DNA of 57,500 nucleotides from Chrysomallon squamiferum (Eukaryota; Mollusca; Gastropoda; Neomphalida; Peltospiridae). Shown piece after piece: positions 38,291 through 57,334 of this stretch. Numbering within the stretch: position 1 is the first letter of the stretch; each line of letters begins with the position of its first letter. The DNA lies in contig CM022671.1 of assembly GCA_012295275.1 (NCBI GenBank), forward strand, positions 35,811,683 through 35,869,182. Direction: 5' to 3'. The position numbers and the translations under genes were made by a program. The notes under the pieces are model-generated. The model ran no database searches. It was not told the DNA's origin and saw only the letters and a list, made by a program, of their open reading frames with translations.

Positions 38291-39868
38291 TCAGTTGTTT
38301 TATAAACACAACGTATTGTCAGTTATCAGCTTTCTGTGTAACGACGTGCAGACAAAGTACGATTTGTTTTATAAACACAACGTATTGTCAGTTATCAGCT
38401 TTCTGTGTAACGACGTGCAGACAAAGTACGATTTGTTTTATAAACACAACGTATTGTCAGTTATCAGCTTTCTGTGTAACGACGTGCAGACAAAGTACGA
38501 TTTGTTTTATAAACACAACGTATTGTCAGTTATCAGCTTTCTGTGTAACGACGTGCAGACAAAGTACGATTTGTTTTATAAACACAACGTATTGTCAGTT
38601 ATCAGCTTTCTGTGTAACGACGTGCAGACAAAGTACGATTTGTTTTATAAACAAACGTATTGTCAGTTATCAGCTTTCTGTGTAACGACGTGCAGACAAA
38701 GTACGATTTGTTTTATAAACACAACGTATTGTCAGTTATCAGCTTTCTGTGTAACGACGTGCAGACAAAGTACGATTTGTTTTATAAACACAACGTATTG
38801 TCAGTTATCAGCTGTGTAACGACGTGCAGACTGATTTGTTTTATAAACACAAATTGTCAGTTATCAGCTTTCTGTGTAACGACGTGCAGACAAAGTACGA
38901 TTTGTTTTATAAACACAACGTATTGTCAGTTATCAGCTTTCTGTGAAACGACGTGCAGACAAAGTACGATTTGTTTTATAAACACAACGTATTGTCAGTT
39001 ATCAGCTTTCTGTGTAACGACGTGCAGACAAAGTACGATTTGTTTTATAAACACAACGTATTGTCAGTTATCGATTTCTGTTTGCAGACAAAGTACGATT
39101 TGTTTTATAAACACAACGTATTGTCAGTTATCAGCTTTCTGTGTAACGACGTGCAGACAAAGTACGATTTGTTTTATAAACACAACGTATTGTCAGTTAT
39201 CAGCTTTCTGTGTAACGACGTGCAGACAAAGTACGATTTGTTTTATAAACACAACGTATTGTCAGTTATCAGCTTTCTGTGTAACGACGTGCAGACAAAG
39301 TACGATTTGTTTTATAAACACAACGTATTGTCAGTTATCAGCTTTCTGTGTAACGACGTGCAGACAAAGTACGATTTGTTTTATAAACACAACGTATTGT
39401 CAGTTATCAGCTTTCTGTGTAACGACGTGCAGACAAAGTACGATTTGTTTTATAAACACAACGTATTGTCAGTTATCAGCTTTCTGTGTAACGATGTGCA
39501 GACAAAGTACGATTTGTTTTATAAACACAACGTATTTTCAATTATCAGCTTTCTGTGTAACGATGTGCAGACAAAGTACGATTTGTTTTATAAACACAAC
39601 GTATTGTCAGTTATCAGCTTTCTGTGTAACGATGTGCAGACAAAGTACGATTTGTTTTATAAACACAACGTATTGTCAATTATCAGCTTTCTGTGTAACA
39701 ACGTGCAGACAAAGTACGATTTGTTTTATAAACACAACGTATTGTCAATTATCAGCTTTCTGTGTAACAATGTGCAGACAAAGTACGATTTGTTTTATAA
39801 ACACAACGTATTGTCAATTATCAGCTTTCTGTGTAACGATGTGCAGACAAAGTACAATTTGTTTTTCT
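38291..39868 (+). repeat. 69-bp minisatellite, about 23 copies, in receptor intron 1
   Basis: The unit runs GATTTGTTTTATAAACACAA, then CGTATTGTCAGTTATCAGCT, then TTCTGTGTAACGACGTGCAG, then ACAAAGTAC. The left copies are almost identical. Copies from about 39490 carry CAATTATC and GATGTG or AACAATGTG variants, and three internal copies are deleted in part (about 38810, 38850, 39070). As 69 is divisible by three, two forward frames stay open for about 400 codons. It lies inside the 5'UTR intron, so it is not called coding. Confidence 0.96.
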
Positions 39869-39965
39869 GGTCAGTGACGCCAACAGCCTCATTATGTCAC
39901 TACAGGACATTTTCATTGTTTATTATTATTATTTCTGTTGTTGTGTTTGTCGTCATTGTTTTTGT

Positions 39966-39994
39966 CGTCGTCGTCGTCGTCGTTGTTGTTGTTG

Positions 39995-40041
<47 letters not shown>

Positions 40042-40042
40042 G
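39966..40042. repeat. (GTC)n-(GTT)n-(ATT)n compound microsatellite
   Basis: Triplet blocks that grade from GTC to GTT to ATT, in receptor intron 1. Confidence 0.93.
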
Positions 40043-40412
40043 CTAATGTTAATGTTCATTGTTTTTATCTCAATCTAAACCAAGTTCATAAGTTTTATAA
40101 ATTATTTAACTCCAAGAAACCTGGTGTCCTCAGAAAACTTTGAACTTTCTGTAACCTAATCGTGAATGTTTTCAAATCATCTGGCTGATATACTGATATA
40201 TTGTATATGTTCTATTATTATGTACATTATTGTAAATCCGCGATCTAATTATACGTGTTACAGGTATATTTAGTTTTGTATCTGTGAATCCTCATATGTT
40301 GAGTGCAAATAAAGTTCAGTTCTTATTATTGTTTGTTGCTGTTGTTGTTGTTGTTGTTGTTGTATGAACAGTCTTCATTGTTATTCTTATTTTTCAGGTG
40401 ATATTTAAAAAC

Positions 40413-41137
40413 ATGAGTGTGAACTTTATTATCAAGTTTCTTTTTGTTTCTGTAGGTGAGTGAACATAATAATTTCGTCATTCACTGAAATTATCTTTTA
40501 TTACCATTACTACCTCTACAACAACGTCAGCGTATACTACTACTGCTACAAATACTTTTACTTTTTTACCATTGCTACAACAGCTATAGTTACTATATCT
40601 TTTATAATTTCAACTTATACAAATACTATTATTAAAACTACTACTTAAATACTACTACACTACTACTGCTGTTACTACTACTACTTCTTCTCACTACTCT
40701 AACAACTATTATTACGATAATTACTATCTCAAATAATATTTTATTATTTTTATTATTATATTCATCATCATTATCGTTATTGTCATGGTTATTGTTATTA
40801 TTGTTGTTATTGTTGTTATCGTTGTTACTGGCACTGTTGTAGATGTTGATGTTGCTGTTTTACAGTACTACTGGTAGGGGTGCGTGCTGGCTGTGATGTT
40901 GCTGCTTGTGTTGAGACATACACAGATCAGTGTCAGACAGCAGTTGACAAACTGCAGAGAGACGCGTAAATCTATTTTTACTTACTTACTTACTTATTTA
41001 CTTACTTATTTACTTACTTATTTACTTATTTATTTATTTATTTATTTACTTATTTATTTATTTACTTATTTACTTATTTATTTATTTATTTATTTACTTA
41101 CTTATTTACTTACTTATTTACTTACTTATTTACTTAC

Positions 41138-41188
<51 letters not shown>

Positions 41189-41923
41189 CTTATTTATTTA
41201 TTTACTTATTTATTTACTTATTTATTTATTTATTTACTTATTTATTTATTTATTTATTTATTTATATATTTATATATTTATTTATTTATTTATTTATTTA
41301 TTTATTATTATTATTAATATTATTATTTTCACTCAGACTCAGTAGATTTTATTTTATTGTTATTAGTTTTTTTTAATAAACTTAAAGTGGTTTTTTATTC
41401 AATTTAGTTTGTTGAGATATTTAGAATTAATTAAATGTACTACGTATTTACCCATTGTACTATGTTAAAACTATTGTACTCCTATTTTGTGTGTACTACC
41501 ACTGTAACACTGGAAGTACTACTGGAATATGTTACTAACACTAGTCTAGTATTACTAGTTTTACTATTAGTAACACCATTACTACTTCAGTATCCAGCTA
41601 TCTCTAGTTTTACAACGACAACAGCGACAACAACAACAACTACTACCACTACTTCTGCTACTAGTGTTACTATCACTATTATTATTATTACTACCACAAT
41701 TATTATTATTATTATTATTGTTTTTGTTGTTGTTGCTGTTGTTGTTATTGTTATTGCTGTTGTTGTTGATGTTGTTGTTGTTGTTAAGTGATGAGACATT
41801 CGTTGCAGTGCGAAAGTGAACTATGAAAAGTGTTTGAAGTTGGCTCTGTACTGTGCGTACTTTACTGCGTCTGACAGATCAGAAGTATACGATCTCATCT
41901 CTGACACCCAGTCTTGTAAGTAA

Positions 41924-41999
<76 letters not shown>

Positions 42000-42131
42000 T
42001 TTTTCATATCGTTATATTAAAAACAATGTCTAAAAATAGGAGTGTAATATCTTACATTGTTTTATTTACTTTGTACAGGTGACAAAGTACTGACCAGTTT
42101 GGCAACTGTCTGGGGCAGTGAAGGTAGCGTA

Positions 42132-42176
<45 letters not shown>

Positions 42177-42986
42177 GCTACTGCTGCTACTACTACTACT
42201 ACTACTACTACTATTACTACTACTATTACTACTACTATTACAACTACTACTACTATCATTACCATTGCTATTACTACAACTACTAATGCTATCGTTACTA
42301 ATGCTATTACTATTACTACTACTACTACTACTATTAAAACTACTTGTACTATTATTCCTACTATTCCTACTATTAATACTACTTCAACTATTATTACTAA
42401 TACTATTACTATTAAGACTACTACTACCTTACTACTACTACTACTATTATCTCTATTACTACTATTGGTGTTTCTATTACAACTATTATAACTGTCGTTC
42501 TTTCTTTTGTGAATATAAATTTAACTGCTTACTAAATTCATCTCACATCGTTTAAAAAAAACTGCAAAGAAACGTTCTTTACACACTACAATGAAACAAA
42601 CATTTAAAAACAAAGAAAAAAGTAAAAGTTACTGATGAATAAATAAGAACGTTACAACGAAGTCGTAAATAAGTTCGCTGTAAGCTGAATACTCATTGAT
42701 ATTTGACGTGACGTAGACAATGATATGTTGACAGTCTCGCGATACTCAAAGCTGTTCGCTAGAAAACACGACTGTGGAAATGTCTGTGTATGCGTGAGGT
42801 GAGGAAGTGTCGCAATAAATAAACTGTTAAACGGCTGAGTTCACTGACACGTTTGTATCTGGAAAAGGCGGTGGTGTGTTCATCACGGAGAGGATCCAGT
42901 GTCAGAAGGGGGGAGGGGGTGAGGGTTGCTCTATAGTTGTCAGTGAATTTAACATTCATTACAAACAAAACAGAAATAGAAAAATT

Positions 42987-43073
<87 letters not shown>

Positions 43074-44788
43074 TCATATTAGTTTTAAATATTCTGGGAT
43101 TGTGCTGTAATCTTTTAATTAAAAGCTGAATAAACGAACAAACAGAACAAGAATAAATAAACAAACAAAAAAATAAATAAATAAATTAACAAACAGAACA
43201 AAAATAAACGAACGAACAAACAAACAAACAAACAAGCAAATTCATTAATAGATCTTAGTGAGTAAGAGAAGGAAAGAAGAAAGATAGAATGAAAGAAAAC
43301 ATAAATGAATTGTAATGTACGCAGCGTCAAGGTCTGTTGAGAGGTAAAATATTTCTTTTCTCTCTGACCACTGGTCAAAAATCCCGACTCACAAATACAG
43401 GCTTTGTGACTGTACATATCATTCTGAAAAATTATCGTAAATTATTAGCGACATTTATAACCAGTGTTTAAAATATTTTCTGCACTAAAGTAAAATTAAA
43501 CATGTTTGTATATTAAATTTTCAAAAACTGGTCGATTCCTTCTAAACAGGAAATTAAAGATCGGTTGAAAAGGGCGTTTTTAAAACCTCTCAATACAACA
43601 ACGTGTTACTGTTGTAAGTAAAGATAAACGTCACGCAAGAAAGCTTCGTTAATTATGACGTCAAACGTTTTGCTAGGTAACGTCGTTAATGACGTAATAA
43701 CTGCATCACGTGATTATTGAATTTTTACGTTCATTTTACATTCAAAATCTTGCAGTTCATACAAAACTTAGGCTGCTAATAAAACTAACTTGTTTTACAA
43801 GGGTGTACGATGTCTAAATCCTGTCTTGATAATTCTGCAGATAGAAATATTTTCTGATGAAGTTAGACTCGTCTTTCCCGACGTTGCGACGCTTTGTACT
43901 AATTGTACTATAATTATTTTCTATCATTATTTTCAGTACCAAAACAAGTGGTGACGTTGATGACGTCATCGCCGTGTGTTGTTCGTGGTGAGACGTGTTC
44001 GGGAAATGTTTCCAGTAAATTCAACCCGCCTGACGCTTGGCGACTAAACACGAAACAGTAAGTTATTTAACACAAAGCTTAGCAGAACATCCAACAGCTA
44101 TACAAAGTTAAAAAACAGACAAACAAACAAACAAAACAAACAACTACAACAACATCAATTTACAATTCATCATCAGGATAAAAAGAAATAACGGGATACT
44201 GCCTTAAGATATCAGTTTTATCTTTCTCAGGTGGCGTGGATCTAGGGAACTCGGCATAGCCTCGCTGCATAACGGCATTGTTATCTTCGCCGATTACTGC
44301 AGATTACTTAAGACAATAACAAGTATTTACATATATGTGTGACTATATAGTTTTATTATTACTTACTTATTTATCTATTTTATTTTACTTCAGCTACACT
44401 GAATGTATTTGTAATAGCAAGGAAAAGACGTACTGGTGTATTTTAGAAGTCTCGGCGTTTTCCAAACTGAATTTTGACCCGTCCGGCAACATTGCACAGT
44501 CCCTCGTCCTGTACTGGGACCATCAAGTAAAAAGTTAGTCTACCAGTTTCATAATTACATACTGGAACTTTATAATAACAGTGATATTACTAATTACAGA
44601 ACTGTTTACTGAGACTATGAAAAAATATAAGATTAATAGATTAATAATAAAACATAATCCTGACAATTATTTAATTTATGTATAATTACAATAAATAAAT
44701 AAAAAGATAATGACTGAAAATAATAATAGCGATATCTGTAAGTGTATGTATGTATGTATGTATGTATGTATGTATGTATGTATGTATG

Positions 44789-44836
<48 letters not shown>

Positions 44837-45351
44837 TATGCATTATAATGACCACATCTGTAATACTGTATTTTTTTTTTTTTTTTTTTTTTATTAAAAA
44901 AAAAAAATTGTTCCTAATCGATGTAATAATATATTTAAATGAATGTTTTTGAACATCTATTTTAAGATGTTTTTTTTTAAAAAATTTTTTATAACATCTT
45001 CTTCTTTCTGACAGTTGCTGATTGCTTCCTTTTTTCGGTTTCTATGATTCGATGTCACTTCCTGTACCGAATCGTTGTGTTTCCTGATCAAAGGAAAGAT
45101 TACACACCGTACATCGACGAGAGGAGACGAACATCAGAACAGACAGACGGATGCAGGTAAAACACTTTCTCATAAACAGGTCTGATAAATAAAACTAAAA
45201 CTCTTTACTGAATTTCATAAATATATGTAAAAATAGCAGCTATTTACTGATAACAATTTTAATAAAAGGATTATGATAATAGATTGTAGATAAAACAATA
45301 TTTGTTTTTTGCTGATAAGAACTTAAAAAGAATTCTGGTTATTGCGGATTA

Positions 45352-45382
<31 letters not shown>

Positions 45383-45968
45383 ATGATTATCTACGATATC
45401 ATCTACATCATATTCTCGAAATAACGTTAAGCACCTAATTCATTTTCCGTTCAAAACAATGCTCCAAGCATAGACAAAGAGACAAATACGATTATTGGCA
45501 CTCACACGTATAAGAAGAGAGTCGTGTAAAATATATTTGTGATATTAGAATCTGAAATGTTTAATTTCCATTAAAGTTCTATTAAACATAGACATACATA
45601 TATACTAATGTTGTTTCACCTACTACTGATTTTTTGAAATGTATTACACGTCACTCAGTCTGTCTGTGTGTGTGTGTTTCTGTATTTTAGAAAGTTCTGT
45701 TTCCGATACAGAAGTTTTACTGACGCCTACAACCAACAACAAGAGCCAATGAACACATATTTTTATCAGGGTATTTCATAATTCATTATAACTTTACACA
45801 CACACACCCCACACACACACACACACAGACACACAGACACAAACACACACAGACAGACACAGACACACACACATACGCGCGCACACACACACATTTATCA
45901 GCTGGTCAAACATCTCATGCAGTAAATTCACTTTCTTCTCGTATATAAATTGCTCAACAGATATTAAA

Positions 45969-46034
<66 letters not shown>

Positions 46035-46688
46035 AACTATTATTTCCACTACTATTACTACTACTAATAATGATAATAATAAACATTTATATCTGTCTGT
46101 CTCTGTCTCTCTTTGACATTTTTTGAGTCGCATGTTTCTCGTTGTTTTTTCTTTTTACTGCTTTACACCTCTCTGTCGTTCTAAAACACTGAACAGTTAC
46201 AATGAACTGCAGCAATATTTATATATTTATATATTTATATATTTATATATTTGTTAGCGGTTAACAAAACGTGTCGACAAGTCACCAGTTCTAACACGAC
46301 GGCACATACAACGTTGGTCACGACACATACGACGTTGGTCAGGACACACACAACGTGGATCACTGGAACGAACGGAACAGGTAATACGACTTATATATAA
46401 AAAGTCGAAAGTCGCTGATTTCTGCTTCTGTCCAGCAGGGGAGATAAACACTGTCACAGCCAGCATCCGCAGTTAACTGTTATACACGTCAGATACAGCT
46501 GGATCAGATTAACTGTGTCGTTAATCTTTTATTTCAGACGCGAGCGGCGCCAAGGGAGATAATACTTTCATGATTGTTGGAATCGCTGTTGGTGCTTTTC
46601 TTGTCGTCATGTCTGTTATTGTGATCGGCGTTTGGTGTTGCCGACATCGTCGTAGAAGCAGGTAAGTAAAAGTAAACTAGATAAAAAA

Positions 46689-46719
<31 letters not shown>

Positions 46720-47316
46720 AAGATAAAATAAAATATTTAAAATAAAAAACAGATATCAGAAAGTGCTGTTCATTTACATCCTTCTGTATTAAAAAAACGT
46801 ATGGTTTTATAAAGTGACTCTCGCTCAGGTTTGATCATTGTGTAATCTGTTTTTCCTTTCAGACTCTGTGAAGAGAAGTTTCACTATGAGAATAAAACGA
46901 TCATCCGTCAAGACTCACACACGTATGACGACATAAATGAACCTGTGAGTGACATAACCTCGTTAACCTCACAGTGACTTTATCTGACACAACCTAACAG
47001 TGACTTTATCTGACACAACCTCACAGAGACTTTTATCTAACACAACCTCACAGTGACTTTATCTGATACAACCTCACAGTGACTTTATCTGACACAACCT
47101 CACAGTGACTTTATCTGACACAACCTCACAGTGACTTTATCTAACACAACCTAACAGTGACTTTATCTGACACAACCTCACAGTGACTTTATCTGACACA
47201 ACCTAACAGTGACTTTATCTGACACAACCTCACATAGTCTATTTCAGTACATTTCTAGCACGATTTCATATATAACATTATATACAAAACTGATACAACC
47301 AAATCATAGAGAATAG

Positions 47317-47354
<38 letters not shown>

Positions 47355-47426
47355 ATTATTGTTAGCATCGTGTTGTTATTGATGTTGTCTACGTATTATC
47401 GTCATTCTCATCATCATCATCATCAC

Positions 47427-47459
<33 letters not shown>

Positions 47460-47746
47460 AGATGTATGTAAACATTTCTGACGTCCACATGGTTCCTGTA
47501 AAAAGTGAAACAAAAACCGAAAACAACATCGACCACAACCTCAACATCTATAGCGTGGCTGATGACGTCGGAGACGAGTACGAAATCCCATCAGCTGCCG
47601 ACGAAAAGTGTGAAACAAGTAACGAGTGTGACGAAGTGTATGACGAGCAACCGAGAGTCTACCTCGAACTCGTTCTCGAAAATTCATCAGGGGGAATAAC
47701 TCCCTTTGACTACATCTACGACGAACCGATAGAAAGCAGCACGTAG
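40413..47746 (+). CDS. Type I membrane receptor with multi-tyrosine tail (499 aa), 13 coding exons
   Basis: Coding exons: 40413-40455, 40866-40965, 41809-41915, 42079-42123, 43937-44057, 44231-44338, 44394-44533, 45015-45156, 45691-45770, 46258-46380, 46538-46661, 46863-46944, 47462-47746. Phases match; the sum is 1500 nt. A signal peptide (1-23) starts MSVNFIIKFLFVSVV. Residues 24-98 are a helical, cysteine-bearing domain. Residues 99-295 hold a second region with C179-x-C181 and C190. A Thr-rich stalk (about 299-336) has three AHTTLVT-like heptads. One membrane helix spans about 347-369, then CCRHRRR. The 130-residue tail has nine tyrosines, including Y407VNI (Grb2-type), Y445EIP and Y491DEP (YxxP) and Y472LEL. 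The family is not recognised; the layout suggests a phospho-tyrosine signalling or adhesion receptor. The donor of exon 6 (44338) is the weakest junction. Confidence 0.88.
40969..41312. repeat. (TTTA/CTTA)n tetranucleotide tract
   Basis: About 340 bp of TTTA and CTTA units arranged in short alternating runs, starting 3 nt after the donor of receptor exon 2. Confidence 0.96.
41926..41997. repeat. (TC)n microsatellite
   Basis: About 70 bp of TC, starting 10 nt after the donor of receptor exon 3. Confidence 0.97.
42130..42440. repeat. (TAC)n triplet tract, right part degenerate
   Basis: TAC units starting 6 nt after the donor of receptor exon 4, grading into ATT/ACT mixtures. The long Thr-, Val- and Leu-rich frames here are by-products. 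Confidence 0.95.
42989..43070. repeat. (AG)n microsatellite
   Basis: About 78 bp of pure AG in receptor intron 4. Confidence 0.97.
44743..44834. repeat. (TATG)n-(TA)n microsatellite
   Basis: TATG units to about 44791, then about 42 bp of TA, in a receptor intron. Confidence 0.97.
45795..46035. repeat. (CA)n and (CTA)n microsatellites
   Basis: CA-rich block 45795-45893 and CTA triplets 45970-46034, both in the intron before the stalk exon. Confidence 0.95.
46945..47235 (+). repeat. 26-bp minisatellite, about ten copies, abutting a splice donor
   Basis: The unit is CACAGTGACTTTATCTGACA followed by CAACCT. The array starts within the first bases of the intron after receptor exon 12, whose edge reads CCT|GTGAGTGACATAACC. 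Every unit contains ACCT(C/A)ACAGTGAC, a near copy of the exon end and donor. Confidence 0.93.
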
Positions 47747-48320
47747 TGTACGACATCAGACGACAGCGCTGATTGCGACAGTGTGGTGGTTGCGACGCGG
47801 CAACATCGACGGTGTGACCTAAGAAGTAATGTTTGATGGAAGCTGAACTCTGCTGATTAATACAAATACACACCGTAACCGGGTTTGACGTTTGAACTTA
47901 CTGCAGACTGTTTTGTTCACGGCGTTTGTCTGGAGTTAGGAGTGTGTGTGTAAAATACTGCGTTTTATATCTGTACACAGCGCTTTAAAGCTAGGACTGT
48001 ATCTGTACGCGAAATGTTGCATTGTGTATTACACGAATTTCACACAGATCATTTTTTATAATATAATTTTGGATAGATTTGTGTAAATGAAATACAGTCT
48101 GTTTAAGAAAGAATGATATTTATTCAGAGAAGTACAGCGCCATTTACAGATGTTTTTTTTTAAATTGTTATTACACTACAGTGTCGAATGTTAGAAGTAA
48201 ATATATATTATTAGAATACTATAAATGTCAGACGCTATTATTATCATCATCATCATCATCATCTAACCATCATTATCATCATAATATGATGATGATTATG
48301 TCATTATTAATTTTCTTATT

Positions 48321-48352
<32 letters not shown>

Positions 48353-48425
48353 TTTCATCATCATAATCACTATTTTTATTAAAACTATATATTTAACTGT
48401 GCTAATAAAGTGGATTTTTGAGATA
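47747..48425 (+). other. Receptor 3'UTR
   Basis: From the TAG to just after AATAAA at 48404-48409. ATC triplet runs lie at 48245-48262 and 48321-48365 within the tail. Confidence 0.7.
48404..48409 (+). terminator. Receptor poly(A) signal
   Basis: AATAAA in GCTAATAAAGTGG, about 660 nt after the stop codon. Confidence 0.6.
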
Positions 48426-48563
48426 GTTTTACACTCTGGTTTTGCTTTCTGTAACTAAATCTGATTTCTTTGTAGTAGAACTTGAAGTAATAGTGGCAAT
48501 AGTAGAAATAGTCGAATGAATAACAACAACAATAATATCAGTATCAACATCAACAACAACAGT

Positions 48564-48602
<39 letters not shown>

Positions 48603-48639
48603 AATCATATTATTATTATTATTATTATTATTATATTAT

Positions 48640-48722
48640 TATATTGTGGATGTTTTATAAGATTTATTTGACAGAGTAAAATTCCACAGAGAAACATAAG
48701 AAAGTAGTAAATAAAAACTAAA
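48640..48722. repeat. Dispersed repeat, copy 1 (short)
   Basis: Shares GTTTTATAAGATTTATTTGACAGAG-like sequence and CCACAGAGAAA.A.AAGAAAGT (continuing AGTAAA) with copies at 51373-51552 and 54630-54830. As in those copies, ATT triplets lie on its left. Confidence 0.75.
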
Positions 48723-48849
48723 TTTAATGATAGTAAAATCATTAGTGAATGAGTTTCTTGCGATGTTAGTAATCAACGAGCAATGTGTGTGAAGGGAAAC
48801 AACTCTGTAAAAACAGACCCATCCTGCCTAAGGCTCGGCTAATAAACTG

Positions 48850-48884
<35 letters not shown>

Positions 48885-49566
48885 ATATTTTAAATTGATA
48901 CTTGTCAAATACCGATGAAAGAAGAAAGTGAAAGTGATTTATGCTGAGATGAAGAAGGAATGAGTGCGTGCGTAATCAAGCCACATTCTAACTCTGTGCA
49001 TGCTGTTTACAAGAAAAGAAACCCTTCCAATAGTTAATGAACAGCGTCGTTTCTGTGCGTATCTCTGTATTCAGGAGAGGACATAACATCATCGTTCGTG
49101 TGTTATATTTAGGTACTCATTTTCAGAGACAGGAGAGGTCATCACTGGACACTGGCTGGTACGGGAAACTGGGCGTGGCCACGTGATGTGGTCACGTGAT
49201 CTATCAGGCCCGAGGCAGTGACTGTGAAACCACTGATGTAAAATCCGCTCCTTACAAATTTAGACGTTACTAATAAACAAATGTCACAAACTGTGATGCT
49301 AACTCTCCCGTTTTATTTTTAATTTTTTTTTCTTCACGTGCAGTTGTATATCGATGAGTAGAACGAGAGGATGTTGCTATGGTAACGATGATTTATTTTT
49401 ATTGTGGATGTAATTGATTACTCTCCTACACTTTGACCTCTTCCATACGTCACACTGTGACAGCCGACTTCCGATTATTTCCTGGGAGATCGCGAAAATA
49501 TAGCAAGTCACAATGACTTCATAAACCTCACCAGCGCCATCTTCCGCATGTTCATTTTGTGTACCA

Positions 49567-49675
<109 letters not shown>

Positions 49676-49833
49676 GATGTGGATGTGTGTGTGCAATATA
49701 TAGCCCTACATGTAGTGGATATAAATTTCAAAATGGTCTAAAAGTACCCACTGTAAACATAAACAAAATAGAATCAAATAAAAACAAAGGCTTTGAGTTC
49801 TATTTAAATTTTATTACAGTTCAGATTTTATTA

Positions 49834-49835
49834 TT

Positions 49836-49907
<72 letters not shown>

Positions 49908-49988
49908 TTCGACATAATGGACGATATTTTGGACACTTTTGATCATTTCCATATATCCCCGTAGAAAATTCCGCTCCTGCATATATAA

Positions 49989-50050
<62 letters not shown>

Positions 50051-50072
50051 CACACAAACACACACACACGCA
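49834..50072. repeat. (ATC)n-(ATT)n and (CA)n microsatellites
   Basis: ATC then ATT triplets to about 49907, and CA dinucleotides from about 49993 to 50048 with CA-rich sequence beyond. Confidence 0.96.
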
Positions 50073-50942
50073 CTTACACCCACATACACAGACACACATA
50101 CACACCCATACATAAACACATATGAATTTGTTATTCTTCTTCTTCTTCTTCTTATTATTATTTTTATTGTTGTTGTTTCTTTTTTAGTGTTGATGTTATA
50201 TTAATTATTTTAATTTATACAGTTAAAAAAAACTTACGTCTAGAAGATATGTAATTTAAACAGGCCAATCTAAATTACCTAGGATGAAATTACAATGTTT
50301 AAAAACATGGTAGCACATTAATATTCTCCTGCTAACCATATTTAGTAACAGTTAACATTTGAAACACACACGTCACTTTAAACACACTGTGTTGTTTTCT
50401 GTTAGAACACACACACTCTCCCACCAGCACTAATACACAGAAAATAAAGGAGCAACTGGTTTGATCGGGAAAAATGTCAATGTTATGAGCTAGGAGGACG
50501 GAACTTGTCTCACACGAAACATGAAGTAAACTCAGTAACCACTAAAACAAACATCACTGTTAAATTTTATTTTATTTTATTTTTATAACATTTTAAAAAC
50601 TTTTTTATTATTATTATTATTCTTTTTTTTTTTCTTTTTTTTTTTTTTTTCTGTTGTAATTATTATTTTACGTATCTCTTAATTAATTTAAAAAAATTCA
50701 AACTAATTTAAATGAATTACACTTCTTGGCCGTTACCGTGGTCGTTTTGCATCGCTATTCAACTGAGTCATGTGTTACATCATCGACGTCGTTCACGTTC
50801 ACTTGACGTGGTTGTCACTTTGACGGATGAGTGCGTGGAGCTGGGCTATGCAGGCAGTGAGAGTTATTCACACACGTCAAGCAGACAGCGGCTATCTATG
50901 GTGATCAGTGTATCAGTGCTGGTCAGGATTAAACTTGTTACC

Positions 50943-57334
<6,392 letters not shown>

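Noticed and set aside
38259-40143. Long open frames of 396-405 codons with a 23-residue repeat
   Set aside because: They are produced by the 69-bp minisatellite, open in two frames at once, inside the receptor's 5'UTR intron, with no signal, domain or splice support.
47541-47873. Minus-strand 110-codon frame
   Set aside because: Antisense shadow of the last receptor exon.
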